In this document: positions 8,503 through 17,915 of the stretch, in pieces
Layout of the letters: every line of letters begins with the position of its first letter
Numbering within the stretch: position 1 is the stretch's first letter
From: Weissella halotolerans DSM 20190
GTDB lineage: Bacteria; Bacillota; Bacilli; Lactobacillales; Lactobacillaceae
Length of the DNA: 64,000 nucleotides
Assembly: GCF_000420365.1 (NCBI RefSeq)
Contig: NZ_ATUU01000001.1
Span: 62,001-126,000 of the forward strand
Direction of reading: 5' to 3'
Notes under the pieces: generated by a model
Told to the model about the DNA's origin: nothing
Seen by the model: the letters and a program-made list of their open reading frames with translations, nothing else
Database searches by the model: none
Position numbers and translations under genes: made by a program

Positions 8503-8549
8503 AAAAAAGACTCCCCGCTGATGCATATACATCAGCGGGGAGTCTTTTT
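8503..8549. terminator. Bidirectional terminator between the HAD gene and rnjA
   Basis: AAAAAGACTCCCCGCTGATG, loop CATATA, then the full complement: 20 perfect pairs with A and T runs outside. Confidence 0.9.
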
Positions 8550-8566
8550 GTTTTTTCTGGTCACAC

Positions 8567-10249
8567 CTAGATCATAATAAACATAGGTAAAATCAAGGGG
8601 TGACGATGCGTCTTTTCGAATAGGAAGCGTTGCAATCGTGATACAACGGCATTGCGAATGCTATGTTCATTCGCATTTGGCTCGCGCATTGCTGCAATCA
8701 TTGCATGGAAGATTTCACGACGTCCTTCATTAATGAGCTCTTCTGATTCACGCATGTAGATAAAGCCACGTGAAAGAATGTCAGGGCCGGCGGTAATTTC
8801 TTGATTGGCAAGGTCGATGGTAGCGACCACAACAACCAAGCCATCCTCAGACAACATTTTACGGTCCCGTAAGACTGCTGTGCCCACATCACCAATTCCG
8901 TTACCATCAACGTAGGTGTCTTCCGCTGAGAAATGACCAGCTACTCGGGCAGAGTCATGGGTTAGGGCAAGGACATCACCGTTATCAAGTAAGAAAATAT
9001 TATCCGGATTAACACCAACGGCGGTAGCTAATCCTTCATGAACCTTTAACATGCTATACTCACCGTGAATGGGCATGAAGAACTTAGGCTTCATTAAGGA
9101 AAGCATGAGTTTTTGTTCTTGTTGACCACCGTGCCCAGATGTATGGATATTGTTTATCTTACCATGAATAACATTGGCACCAGCTTCTTCGAGTTCGTTG
9201 ATAACCCGGTTAACTGAACTAGCATTACCAGGAATTGGCGAGCTTGAGAAAATGACCGTATCATCAGGCTGAATCTTAATTTGACGGTGGGTACCATTAG
9301 CAATGCGGGCTAGTGCTGCCATTGGTTCTCCCTGGGAACCGGTTGATAAAATCAAGACTTTTTCGGGAGGAAGCTTGTTAATGGTACGTGCATCAACAAA
9401 TTGATCCTCAGGCACGTCGATGTAGCCCAAAGTCAAACCATTTTTTACAGCATTTTCCATAGAACGACCAAAGACGGCAATCTTACGTCCGTGAGCGATA
9501 GCTGCTTCACAGGCCATTTGCACTCGCGACATATTTGAAGCAAAAGTTGCAAATATAATTCGACCTGTAATTTCATCAAATAAGCGATCAATGGTCTTAC
9601 CAACCCAACGTTCTGACTTGGTAAATTCAGGTCGCTCAGCATTGGTTGAATCAGACATTAAGAGGAGCACGCCTTCTTCTCCTAAGCGGGCCATCTTTTG
9701 TAGGTTAGGTGGCTGATGTGTGGTTGGCGTGAAGTCAAACTTAAAGTCTCCAGTTTCAACGACGATTCCTTGAGGCGTATGAACAGCCACGCCAAAGGTG
9801 TCAGGAATTGAATGTGTTGTTCGGAAAAATTCAACACTCAAATTCTCATAGGTTAAAACGGTATCTTCATTAATCTCATGTAAGTCCGCATCCTTTAGTA
9901 GATGATGTTCTTCAAGTTTATTTTTAATTAAGGCCATTGCTAAGGGACCAGCATAAACAGGCACGTTAACAGCTTGTAAGAAAAAATGAATAGCGCCAAT
10001 ATGGTCTTCGTGACCATGGGTAATGACAAGGGCCTTAATCTTATCGCGGTTTTCTTTTAGAAAAGTGTAATCAGGAATGACATAGTCAATCCCCAGTAGT
10101 TCATCTTCTGGGAATTTAACACCGGCATCGACTACAATGATTTCATCTTTATATTGAATACCATAGGTGTTTTTACCGATTTCACCAAGGCCACCGAGCG
10201 CGTATACCGTTACTTCATCTGGGCGGATTTTTAGTTCAGCATCGCTCAT
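8567..10249 (-). CDS. rnjA: Ribonuclease J1
   Basis: Metallo-beta-lactamase/beta-CASP ribonuclease with 5'-3' exonuclease and endonuclease action, central to mRNA decay and rRNA processing. The zinc site THGHEDHIG is at residues 77-85, with further ligands in [10 protein letters not shown] and [10 protein letters not shown] (near 390). The beta-CASP lobe occupies roughly 210-350. Length 560 agrees with RNase J1. It lies 3 bases downstream of rpoY, the usual Firmicutes pairing, and is cotranscribed with it. It ends at the shared terminator. Confidence 0.95.
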   Translation of the reverse strand: MSDAELKIRPDEVTVYALGGLGEIGKNTYGIQYKDEIIVVDAGVKFPEDELLGIDYVIPDYTFLKENRDKIKALVITHGHEDHIGAIHFFLQAVNVPVYAGPLAMALIKNKLEEHHLLKDADLHEINEDTVLTYENLSVEFFRTTHSIPDTFGVAVHTPQGIVVETGDFKFDFTPTTHQPPNLQKMARLGEEGVLLLMSDSTNAERPEFTKSERWVGKTIDRLFDEITGRIIFATFASNMSRVQMACEAAIAHGRKIAVFGRSMENAVKNGLTLGYIDVPEDQFVDARTINKLPPEKVLILSTGSQGEPMAALARIANGTHRQIKIQPDDTVIFSSSPIPGNASSVNRVINELEEAGANVIHGKINNIHTSGHGGQQEQKLMLSLMKPKFFMPIHGEYSMLKVHEGLATAVGVNPDNIFLLDNGDVLALTHDSARVAGHFSAEDTYVDGNGIGDVGTAVLRDRKMLSEDGLVVVVATIDLANQEITAGPDILSRGFIYMRESEELINEGRREIFHAMIAAMREPNANEHSIRNAVVSRLQRFLFEKTHRHPLILPMFIMI

Positions 10250-10252
10250 AGG

Positions 10253-10465
10253 CTAGAACTCCGTCAATTTGAAGTCAGGGCTTTGCTGTTCATAGGCCAA
10301 GGCTTTTTCTGAAAGTTGTTCAATGTGTTCAACATTGAAAGGGGTGTTTTCCTCTACGGCTGCGCGTGCGGTTGGGTAATCAACTGCATCTAGGTAGAGG
10401 GCGTGGGTGTTTTCACGCTTTGGGTTTTGTTTTTTGCTTTCTTGATAGTAAACTTTAAAAATCAT
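10253..10465 (-). CDS. rpoY: RNA polymerase epsilon subunit (YkzG family)
   Basis: Small auxiliary subunit of Firmicutes RNA polymerase. 70 residues, starting [15 protein letters not shown], with the family's conserved RENTHALYL segment. AAGGAG precedes the ATG on the minus strand. Upstream of and almost touching rnjA, as in Bacillus and lactobacilli, linking transcription and RNA decay in one operon. Confidence 0.93.
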   Translation of the reverse strand: MIFKVYYQESKKQNPKRENTHALYLDAVDYPTARAAVEENTPFNVEHIEQLSEKALAYEQQSPDFKLTEF

Positions 10466-10836
10466 GTTTGCTAAATCTCCTTTTTAGTTTCTTGTTCCGA
10501 ACAATCTTATTTTTAAGTTTAGCAGAAATAGGGGATAAATACTAGGCGTTGTCAGGACAAGACAGTCAGAGTCAGGCCAGGTAAGGGACGACCTTTGAAA
10601 AGATGGTATACTAAGACCGATTAGCGTGACAGGAATAGTAAGCTGAGAAATACGCTTTACTAGCTGAAGACCTAACTTAATTATAGTAAACAACCAAGCT
10701 GTCGGATCAATGAAGGATGTTTTTTCGAATCTTATGCGACCAGCGCCTAAAGCTAGTAATAGGATTGACGACTTGGTCATCACTACTTAGGGCTTTGGGT
10801 TGGACAATGATAATAAAAGTGGAAGGAAGAGATACT
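10466..10836. other. Divergent intergenic region with an extended -10 promoter and a long leader
   Basis: About 370 bases with no convincing gene. On the plus strand an extended -10 TGg-TATACT is at 10604-10612, leaving a leader of about 215 bases before the next gene. TAGTAAGC around 10638 and GCTTTACTA around 10657 can form an imperfect stem. No known riboswitch was recognised. Confidence 0.4.
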
Positions 10837-11433
10837 ATGAGAAAAAATTGGTGGCACTATTTAGGACAACACCTAGCAGGCTTTAAGCGAGGGATGATGC
10901 GCCGGTTTAGACGGACTTATATTCCAATGACCACGCCAGAAGAGGTGGCAGTGGCTAATCAATTAAGCCGCCATTTACCCAGCGACCTAGCCCTATACTT
11001 ATACGTAGCTGCTCAGGCAAACACCGCGGCCCTTGTCTATAGTGAACTCTTACTTGAACACGAGATGCCCGCGCAACAGCTGGCACAAGTGGAGCGGACG
11101 ATAGAAAATCAAGAAGTCGGTGAATTAATGGCTATTAAGGCAGGTCTAGCTTTATGTCCAAGGGATGTAAGGCCCCTTGCGTCTGTTACTGTCATTACGG
11201 AAAATGCACGGTTAGCGCGTGCATTTTCTGATTTTTCCTTGGCAAAAGCTCAACTTAACCCTAATCAGCAACCGATAACAAGGGAAGAACAAGTAGCTTT
11301 TGAAGTACTGACACTTTTGGATGACTACCGGCAGGTCTTCTTTACTCAGGCAATGCAGATGGATGAAGCTAAACTGGCACTGTTGAAGCAAAAAAATAAG
11401 CGGATTCTAGAGGCGGTGAGCCAATCTTCGTAA
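10837..11433 (+). CDS. Conserved-looking protein of unknown function (198 aa)
   Basis: Not recognised. Start chosen at ATG 10837, which follows GGAAGGAAGAG; upstream in-frame codons lack a ribosome site. The N-terminus is basic and aromatic (MRKNWWHYL) with an arginine cluster near residue 25 (MMRRFRRTY). The rest is rich in alanine, glutamine and leucine and looks all-helical. No signal peptide or clear membrane span. The next gene follows after 47 bases in the same direction, so these two unknown genes and def may be transcribed together. Confidence 0.55.
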   Translation: MRKNWWHYLGQHLAGFKRGMMRRFRRTYIPMTTPEEVAVANQLSRHLPSDLALYLYVAAQANTAALVYSELLLEHEMPAQQLAQVERTIENQEVGELMAIKAGLALCPRDVRPLASVTVITENARLARAFSDFSLAKAQLNPNQQPITREEQVAFEVLTLLDDYRQVFFTQAMQMDEAKLALLKQKNKRILEAVSQSS

Positions 11434-11480
11434 CGGGTGCTTGGATAACATAACTGGGGTCTCTAGGAAAGGGGTTCATT

Positions 11481-11969
11481 ATGAACATAGTCATAATTGG
11501 CGCTATAATTTTGATTTTAATCTTATTGACGGTGATTCGGCGGATTGGCCGGCGACTAACAGAACAGCAAATTATTCAGTCACAACATGTCGTTAACCAG
11601 GCCTTGAATGCGGTTTTACCTGCATTGGCGAGTCAGTTAGCAGTTAAAGAGCCAGCTAAGGCGATTCGCACGACCCTGGTAGCTAATATTTGGGGACATG
11701 AAGTGATGGCCTTTGAATGCCAACTACCGATCTCAAGACAATTCCCGCTTGGACAGGTCAAAGACACCCTAAGTAGGGCCCTTGAGGAGTACGATGCAAA
11801 AGAAAAGCTGCCCCGATTTGATGAACAGCCCTATGCACTGGTGCTAACTGATGTTTGGTATCAAGAGCAGACAAGTGGGTGTTACTTGCATTTAGACATT
11901 GCACATATCATTAATGCGGAAACAGCAGCCTACCTACGCGATTTAGCCAAGTTGAATCAACCACTTTAG
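11481..11969 (+). CDS. Membrane-anchored protein of unknown function (162 aa)
   Basis: Not recognised. The first ~18 residues are a strongly hydrophobic helix (MNIVIIGAIILILILL) followed by basic RRIGRRL, typical of an N-terminal anchor with the remainder on the cytoplasmic side. The remaining ~140 residues are soluble, mixed helix and strand. GGAAAGGGG precedes the ATG. It lies between another unknown gene and def, and may share their transcript. Confidence 0.6.
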   Translation: MNIVIIGAIILILILLTVIRRIGRRLTEQQIIQSQHVVNQALNAVLPALASQLAVKEPAKAIRTTLVANIWGHEVMAFECQLPISRQFPLGQVKDTLSRALEEYDAKEKLPRFDEQPYALVLTDVWYQEQTSGCYLHLDIAHIINAETAAYLRDLAKLNQPL

Positions 11970-12033
11970 CTTATCAGTGAAAGTAGTGTATACTAATAGG
12001 GATAAATTTTTAAGAAACGGAGCAAGCTTAATA

Positions 12034-12609
12034 ATGTATAAAATGGATGAGATTGTACGGGACGGAGACCCCGTCTTACGCCAGCGCGCTCAAAAAGTAA
12101 CTTTCCCATTATCTGAAGAAGACCAATCCATTGTGAATGCTATGATGGAATATTTGGTTGTTAGTCAGGATGAAGAACGCAATAAGGCCTATGGACTACG
12201 ACCCGGTGTAGGTTTAGCCGGGCCACAGGTAGGGGTTTCAAAACAGTATGCAGCCATATTAATCCCTAACTTGGATGTTGATGGAACCGATGAAGAGGAC
12301 GGCTTTTTCTTTAAGGGGGTCATCTTTAATCCGGTCATTACAAGACAGTCAGTTAAACAGACTGCGCTTCAAATGGGGGAAGGCTGCCTTTCAGTGGATG
12401 AGGACGTTCCTGGCCTAGTAGAACGGGCAGATCGGATTACAGTTCATTATCAGGATGAACAGGGGCGGAAGCAAGAATTGCGTTTGCAGGGCTATCCAGC
12501 CATTGTTTTTCAACATGAAATTGAGCACCTACAAGGTACCTTGTACTATGATCATATTAACCAGACCGACCCTTGGTTAGAGCATGAACATACACATTAC
12601 GTTGGGTAG
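12034..12609 (+). CDS. def: Peptide deformylase
   Basis: Removes the formyl group from nascent proteins at the ribosome exit. All three metal motifs are present: GVGLAGPQ at 58-65 (family GxGLAAPQ), EGCLS at 116-120 with the metal-binding cysteine, and HEIEH at 161-165. Length 191 fits the Gram-positive type II class, which has the insertion seen around 76-93. The frame is open to 11977, but that part overlaps a -10-like TATACT at 11989-11994 and lacks a ribosome site; ATG 12034 follows CGGAGC. Confidence 0.95.
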   Translation: MYKMDEIVRDGDPVLRQRAQKVTFPLSEEDQSIVNAMMEYLVVSQDEERNKAYGLRPGVGLAGPQVGVSKQYAAILIPNLDVDGTDEEDGFFFKGVIFNPVITRQSVKQTALQMGEGCLSVDEDVPGLVERADRITVHYQDEQGRKQELRLQGYPAIVFQHEIEHLQGTLYYDHINQTDPWLEHEHTHYVG

Positions 12610-12615
12610 GCACTG

Positions 12616-12894
12616 ATGCAACAGAATTTTAATTATCCGCTTTTAGCAGGCTGGACAACTACAGATATTGTGAAAGTTAGCCACTTGTATAGCCAAGTTG
12701 CACAAGCTTATGAAGGTGGCGTTAACCGAGAAACGTTATTAGCTGCTTATCAAGCCTTTAAAGAGGTGGTGCCAGCCAAGAGCGAAGAAAAACAACTGAG
12801 TCGTCAGTTTGAACAACTTTCAGGTTATTCTATTTATCGGGCCGTTCAATTGGCAAAACAAAGCCAAAAGAAGGTAATCAAAATGGAGGGTTAG
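12616..12894 (+). CDS. UPF0223 family protein, YktA-like
   Basis: 92 residues, alpha-helical, beginning with the family-type NFNYPLLAGWTT segment. UPF0223 proteins have no defined function. The gene sits 6 bases after def and 4 bases before suhB. In Bacillus yktA likewise neighbours suhB (yktC), which supports the assignment. Confidence 0.8.
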   Translation: MQQNFNYPLLAGWTTTDIVKVSHLYSQVAQAYEGGVNRETLLAAYQAFKEVVPAKSEEKQLSRQFEQLSGYSIYRAVQLAKQSQKKVIKMEG

Positions 12895-12898
12895 TCCA

Positions 12899-13681
12899 GT
12901 GAATGTGACACAACAGCGGGCCCTTGATCGCCAAGTGATGGGGTGGTTAGATGAGGCCCATACACGGATTTTAAAACGGCTTGATCAGCATTTTCATGTA
13001 TCCACCAAAGATGGTGCTCGTGATTTAGTAACAGATGTTGACCGTGAAACGGAACAATTTTATGTTGGCAAAATTCATGAATATAATCCCCATGCTAATA
13101 TTCTAAGTGAGGAAGGTTATGGGGATGCAGTATCATCTTTAGCTGGTCAGGTATGGTTTGTTGATCCAATTGATGGCACCATGAATTTTGTTACTGAACA
13201 TGCCGAATTTGCAACGATGTTGGCAGTTTTTGAGGATGGGAAACCCCTGTTAGCTTGGATTATGGATGTGGTTAATCATGAGGTGATTCATGGTGGGCCA
13301 GAGTTGGGGATCTGGCAAAACGAACAGGTTCTAGCAACTCCTTTGAATCGGGACTTAAATGAGGGCTTAATGATTTTATCGGGGTATCGGTTATTGCGTG
13401 GCGAAATGGCGCTCCCTGAAATTGCCCGCCAAGCGTTAGGATTTCGTATTTATGGATCAGCCGGGATTTCTTTTATGCATGTCTTAAGAGGACAGGCCGT
13501 AGGTTATTTATCCGCTATGCGGCCGTGGGATTATGCGGCTGGTATTGTGTTGGCCCAGAGTCTCCAGTTGCGGGTTGGAAGAGTTGACGGTCAACCAATC
13601 GATGTGCTACAATCAGGGTCAGTCGTAGTGGCAACACCAAGTACATATGCAAGCATCATGACAATTGAGCAGTCTAATTAA
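12899..13681 (+). CDS. suhB: Inositol monophosphatase family protein
   Basis: Magnesium-dependent sugar-phosphate phosphatase of the FIG superfamily. Motifs seen: DLVTDVDRETE (near 40-50), DPIDGTMNFV (near 90-99) carrying the metal-binding aspartates, and WDYAAG (near 210) completing the site. 260 residues is standard. Translation starts at GTG 12899, spaced 8 bases from GGAGGG in the end of the preceding gene. The physiological substrate is not known from sequence; SuhB is also linked to RNA polymerase in other bacteria. Confidence 0.85.
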   Translation: MNVTQQRALDRQVMGWLDEAHTRILKRLDQHFHVSTKDGARDLVTDVDRETEQFYVGKIHEYNPHANILSEEGYGDAVSSLAGQVWFVDPIDGTMNFVTEHAEFATMLAVFEDGKPLLAWIMDVVNHEVIHGGPELGIWQNEQVLATPLNRDLNEGLMILSGYRLLRGEMALPEIARQALGFRIYGSAGISFMHVLRGQAVGYLSAMRPWDYAAGIVLAQSLQLRVGRVDGQPIDVLQSGSVVVATPSTYASIMTIEQSN

Positions 13682-13712
13682 GCGTCTGAGTCATCGGGCG
13701 CTTGACTTTTTA
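13680..13712 (+). terminator. Probable terminator after suhB
   Basis: AAGCGTC pairs with GGCGCTT (one G-U) over a 10-base loop, followed by GAC and five T. A short stem, so moderate confidence. Confidence 0.5.
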
Positions 13713-13828
13713 TGTCACGCAATTGTTTTAGGTGCTTGTAGCAAGTAAGTGCCCAATTTTTTTAATGAGTAGTGTAGTTAGTACAAAGACTGGAATTTAG
13801 CTGACAGAAAGTCAAGGAGAATAGAAAT

Positions 13829-15673
13829 TTGGCAAAACGTGAAAATCTTCGTAATATTGCAATCATCGCCCACGTTGACCATGGTAAGACAACCTTAGTT
13901 AACGAAATGTTGAAGCAATCTGATACTTTGGATATGCGAACAGAACTTGGTGATCGGGCTTTGGACACCAATGACATCGAAAAAGAACGTGGTATCACGA
14001 TTTTAGCCAAGAATACCGCCGTTCATGTCGGTGATAAGCAAATCAACATCCTAGACACCCCTGGTCACGCCGACTTTGGTGGTGAAGTTGAACGAATCAT
14101 GGGCATGGTTGACGGTGTACTTTTGGTGGTTGACGCCTTTGAAGGAACTATGCCTCAAACACGTTTCGTGCTTAAGAAGGCTTTCGAACAAAACTTGACG
14201 CCCATCGTGGTTGTTAACAAGGTCGATCGTCCAGGTGCCCGACCAGAAGAAGTGGTTGATGAAGTTTTGGATTTGTTCATTGAATTGGGAGCCGATGAGG
14301 ATCAACTGGACTTCCCAGTGATTTATGCTTCAGCCATGAATGGAACGTCTTCATATGATCCTGATATTCAAACGCAAGAGCATACGATGACACCAATCTT
14401 TGACACTGTCTTTAAGACTATTCCTGCTCCTGAAGATACTTCAGACAAGCCTCTTCAATTCCAAGTGGCCTTACTTGACTATAATGACTTCGTTGGTCGA
14501 ATTGGAATTGGGCGTGTCTTTAATGGTAAAATCAAGATTGGTGATCAAGTTTCGGTTATGAAACTTGATGGCTCACAACATAATTTCCGAGTAACAAAGT
14601 TATTTGGTTACTTGGGCTTGGACCGGGTTGATATTCAAGAAGCTGAAGCTGGTGATTTGATTGCTGTTTCTGGTATGGATGAAATTTCAGTGGGTGAAAC
14701 CGTTGTTTCACCTGACCATCCAGAGGCTTTGCCTATCTTACGCATCGATGAACCAACCTTGCAGATGACTTTCCGGACAAACGATTCACCCTTTGCTGGT
14801 CGTGAAGGTAAGTTTGTTACGGCCCGCCAATTAGAAGACCGTTTGATGCGTGAATTGCATACTGATGTTTCTTTGCGGGTTGAATCAACGGATGAGGCCG
14901 GCGCTTGGCTAGTATCTGGTCGTGGTGAGTTGCATTTGTCAATTTTGATTGAAAACTTGCGCCGTGAAGGATTTGAGTTGCAAGTATCACGTCCAGAAGT
15001 TATTTTCCGGAATATTGATGGTGTTGATTCAGAGCCTTTCGAAGCTGTGCAAATTGATACCCCAGATGAGTATACTGGTTCAGTTATTGATTCATTGGCT
15101 CAACGTAAGGGTGAGATGCAAAACATGGAGTCAACGGGTAATGGTACTACCCGTTTAGAGTTCTTAGTGCCATCACGGGGCTTGATCGGATATGCAACTG
15201 AATTCCTTTCATTAACGCGTGGTTATGGTATTTACAACCATACCTTCGAAAAGTACGCGCCTGTTGTCAAGAACTGGGAGCCTGGCCGTCGTAATGGTGC
15301 TTTGGTTTCCATTAATCAAGGTGCTACTACCACCTACGCCATTATGGGTGTTGAAGATCGTGGTACGATGTTTGTACATCCTGGTACCGAGGTTTATGAA
15401 GGAATGGTTGTTGGTATGAATAGCCGTGACAATGACATTTCAGTCAACGTTACCAAGGCTAAGAATATGACTAACGTGCGTTCTTCAAATAAAGACCAAA
15501 CTGCTTCAATTAAGACACCACGGGATATGACTCTTGAAGAGTCATTAGAGTTCTTAAATGAAGATGAGTATGCGGAAGTAACACCAGAGAATGTGCGTAT
15601 TCGTAAGCAAATTTTGAATACAAGTGAACGTGAAAAGGCTGCTAAGCGGCGTAAGGCATCACGTCAAGGATAA
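13829..15673 (+). CDS. typA: Translational GTPase TypA/BipA
   Basis: Ribosome-binding GTPase related to EF-G/LepA, involved in ribosome assembly and stress growth. G1 AHVDHGKT is near residues 15-22, G3 DTPGHADFGGE near 73, and G4 NKVD near 130. EF-Tu domain 2 and the BipA-specific C-terminal domain follow; 614 residues is the normal size. The start is TTG at 13829: AAGGAGA lies 8 bases before it and homologues begin at the same point, so the non-ATG start is well supported. Own terminator downstream. Confidence 0.96.
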   Translation: MAKRENLRNIAIIAHVDHGKTTLVNEMLKQSDTLDMRTELGDRALDTNDIEKERGITILAKNTAVHVGDKQINILDTPGHADFGGEVERIMGMVDGVLLVVDAFEGTMPQTRFVLKKAFEQNLTPIVVVNKVDRPGARPEEVVDEVLDLFIELGADEDQLDFPVIYASAMNGTSSYDPDIQTQEHTMTPIFDTVFKTIPAPEDTSDKPLQFQVALLDYNDFVGRIGIGRVFNGKIKIGDQVSVMKLDGSQHNFRVTKLFGYLGLDRVDIQEAEAGDLIAVSGMDEISVGETVVSPDHPEALPILRIDEPTLQMTFRTNDSPFAGREGKFVTARQLEDRLMRELHTDVSLRVESTDEAGAWLVSGRGELHLSILIENLRREGFELQVSRPEVIFRNIDGVDSEPFEAVQIDTPDEYTGSVIDSLAQRKGEMQNMESTGNGTTRLEFLVPSRGLIGYATEFLSLTRGYGIYNHTFEKYAPVVKNWEPGRRNGALVSINQGATTTYAIMGVEDRGTMFVHPGTEVYEGMVVGMNSRDNDISVNVTKAKNMTNVRSSNKDQTASIKTPRDMTLEESLEFLNEDEYAEVTPENVRIRKQILNTSEREKAAKRRKASRQG

Positions 15674-15688
15674 AGATTAGACTAAGGG

Positions 15689-15728
15689 AAAACAGGTTCT
15701 TACTTTTAAAAGTAAGAGCCTGTTTTTT
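15689..15728 (+). terminator. Terminator after typA
   Basis: AAAACAGGTTCTTACTTTT pairs with AAAAGTAAGAGCCTGTTTT (one G-U), ending in a T run. Confidence 0.88.
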
Positions 15729-15814
15729 AAATAGGCAAGGGAACTTGCTTGCGCCCGTTAGCGATAAACTGTGCTAAAATAGAAAAGATTATTAATGATA
15801 AAGGAGCACTTTGC

Positions 15815-17053
15815 ATGTATACGGAACAAACGCACCGGTTCAAAAACCTGTGGCACCGTTGGCACCAGTTCTTGAGACGAAAATTTCGTTACCTCGACTT
15901 ATGGACGATATCGATTGTGATTGGACTCATGGTGTTTGGCTGTGTCATGGTTTACACGGCCAGCACTAATATGGCATCTGGAAGTGCAGGTAGTTTCTTA
16001 AGAAAGCAAGCCTTTTTTGCGGTGTTTGCTAGTATAGTGATGCTTATTATCTTCATGCTTAAGATAAAATGGCAGAGCCGGGCCTATCGGCAGTTTGTTG
16101 TCTGCATTGTTTTGCTCCTCATTGGTTTATTGGCCATTACGCGACTTTTTGGCCCGGTTACCAGTGGAGCACATGGCTGGCTCTATTTGGGTGGCTTTGG
16201 ATTTCAACCAGTTGAATATTTCAAGACGGCTTTAATCTTATGGTTTGCCATGCGGTTTGCCAAGCTTTATACCCATCCTTGGTATGGTAAGGCAAGTAGC
16301 TTTTTTTCGCAGGTTATTCGCATGAATATTTGGGGTCTACCCTTGATTGGGTTTGCATTTACCTTGTCGATGCCGGATATGGGAGGGGCTCTCATCTTAA
16401 TGACGATTGGGACGGTCATGGCCTTAGTAGCTGGTATTTCTCCATTGTTTGTTGTCATAACGATTATAGCCGTGGCTGTATTAATTTTGGGCTTAGCTAG
16501 CTTAGTGCCTTTTTTTGTTTCGTTGCACTTATTGCAACCTTATCAGGCCCTGCGTTTTGAATCATTTTTGGACCCTTGGCAAGCTGGAGATGCCGGTCAT
16601 CAATTAATCAATTCATACTATGCGCTTAGCAATGGTGGCTGGTTTGGTCGTGGCCTGGGAAACAGTATCCAAAAGTTAGGCTTGTTGCCGGAACCAAATA
16701 CTGACTTTATTATGGCGATTGTGGGCGAAGAATTAGGGGTCGTGACGATTTGGGTGATATTAGGCCTCTTTGCCGTTCTCATTATTCGCCTGGTCCTCTT
16801 TGGCATTTCGACTAAAAACATCCAGTATCGGTTAATTTTACTGGGAACAGCCAGTTATATTACCGTTCAAATATTAGTGAATTTAGGTGGTGTTACGGGA
16901 TTACTGCCCATTACTGGGGTGACATTCCCACTTATCTCCTATGGTGGTTCCTCCTTGTTGTCTTGGGGATTGACCTTTGGGTTAGTGTTAAATGTGATTG
17001 GCTGTATTCGGCGTGAACAAGATGGAATAGAAAGGAGTCAACATGGTTTTTGA
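15815..17053 (+). CDS. ftsW: Cell division SEDS protein FtsW (peptidoglycan glycosyltransferase)
   Basis: Polytopic membrane glycosyltransferase that polymerises septal peptidoglycan from lipid II with a partner class B PBP. About ten hydrophobic spans, an extracellular loop carrying GAHGWLYLGGFGFQP and the conserved PEPNTDFI, and a C-terminal PLISYGGSS, all typical SEDS features. Start at ATG 15815 follows AAAGGAGC; the longer frame lacks such a site. ylbG overlaps its 3' end. RodA is the paralogue; position next to ylbG-rsmD-coaD favours FtsW. Confidence 0.9.
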   Translation: MYTEQTHRFKNLWHRWHQFLRRKFRYLDLWTISIVIGLMVFGCVMVYTASTNMASGSAGSFLRKQAFFAVFASIVMLIIFMLKIKWQSRAYRQFVVCIVLLLIGLLAITRLFGPVTSGAHGWLYLGGFGFQPVEYFKTALILWFAMRFAKLYTHPWYGKASSFFSQVIRMNIWGLPLIGFAFTLSMPDMGGALILMTIGTVMALVAGISPLFVVITIIAVAVLILGLASLVPFFVSLHLLQPYQALRFESFLDPWQAGDAGHQLINSYYALSNGGWFGRGLGNSIQKLGLLPEPNTDFIMAIVGEELGVVTIWVILGLFAVLIIRLVLFGISTKNIQYRLILLGTASYITVQILVNLGGVTGLLPITGVTFPLISYGGSSLLSWGLTFGLVLNVIGCIRREQDGIERSQHGF

Positions 17054-17357
17054 GCAGACTAAACGGCGTGCTTTAATTGTGTATTTGAAAAATCCTCGTC
17101 AGGCTAAGCAGTTACGGCGTTTTGGAATTGTTAATTATGTATCTACAAAGATGAAGTATGCCTCAATTTATATGAATGAGGCTGATATTACAACAAAAAA
17201 AACGGTGATTGAACGCTTAAGTTTCGTTGATCATGTCATTGAATCACAATGGCCAGACGTTGATACAACCGTGGGCTCAGATAGTCAAGATGCAACGGCC
17301 TTTACGGTGGATGATCATGAATTAGGTAATGTACCGGCGACAGAAGAGGAATTATAA
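17043..17357 (+). CDS. ylbG: UPF0298 family protein YlbG
   Basis: 104 residues with the family core (RRALIVYLKNPRQAKQLRRFG) in the first 30 residues, and an acidic low-complexity tail. Function unknown. AAAGGAG lies in the end of ftsW and the genes overlap by 11 bases, so they are translationally coupled. Order ftsW-ylbG-rsmD-coaD is the common Bacilli arrangement. Confidence 0.88.
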   Translation: MVFEQTKRRALIVYLKNPRQAKQLRRFGIVNYVSTKMKYASIYMNEADITTKKTVIERLSFVDHVIESQWPDVDTTVGSDSQDATAFTVDDHELGNVPATEEEL

Positions 17358-17358
17358 A

Positions 17359-17910
17359 ATGAGGATTGTAAGCGGAGAATTCAGGGGGCGACCGCTTAAG
17401 GCCGTACCAGGTACTGCAACGCGACCAACGACTGATAAGGTTAAAGAGGCCATTTTTAATATGATTGGTCCCTATTTTACTGGTGGTCGGTCGCTAGACT
17501 TATATGCCGGATCAGGTGGCCTATCTATTGAGGGGGTCTCGCGGGGCATTGATGAGGCTGTTTTGGTGGATCGCCAGTATGCAGCGATTAAAACAATCCA
17601 AGCAAATATTGACCTGACTAAGGCTACAGAACGTTTTAAAGTGATAAAAAGCAGTGCCCAAGCTGCCATTCAACGTTTAAAGGGTCAACCCCCCTTTGAT
17701 GTTTTATACTTTGATCCACCTTATGCCAAGCAGACAATCACTGCTGATTTAGAAGCCCTCGTTGCTGCACAGTTAGTGGCGTCTGGGGCGTTGATTGTTG
17801 CAGAAACTGACCAAGAGGCCAATCTTCCAGAACAGTTTGGTCAATTTAAACTGCTTAAGCGGCGTGACTATGGTATTACAGTAGTGACAATTTATCAGTT
17901 TATGGGGTAA
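17359..17910 (+). CDS. rsmD: 16S rRNA (guanine(966)-N(2))-methyltransferase
   Basis: SAM-dependent methyltransferase of the 30S subunit. SAM site DLYAGSGGLSIEG near residues 46-58 and catalytic FDPPY (DPPY) near 118. 183 residues, start at ATG 17359, directly after the ylbG stop; the frame extends 10 codons upstream but the internal ATG gives the standard MRIVSGEFRGR start. Confidence 0.93.
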   Translation: MRIVSGEFRGRPLKAVPGTATRPTTDKVKEAIFNMIGPYFTGGRSLDLYAGSGGLSIEGVSRGIDEAVLVDRQYAAIKTIQANIDLTKATERFKVIKSSAQAAIQRLKGQPPFDVLYFDPPYAKQTITADLEALVAAQLVASGALIVAETDQEANLPEQFGQFKLLKRRDYGITVVTIYQFMG

Positions 17911-17915
17911 AAAAG

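Noticed and set aside
10484-10783. 99-codon open frame on the minus strand before rpoY
   Set aside because: No ribosome site, covers the promoter region of neighbours, hydrophobic but without a family resemblance.
17366-17384. Possible cre (CcpA) site near the rsmD start
   Set aside because: Fails the second half of the consensus and lies inside coding DNA.
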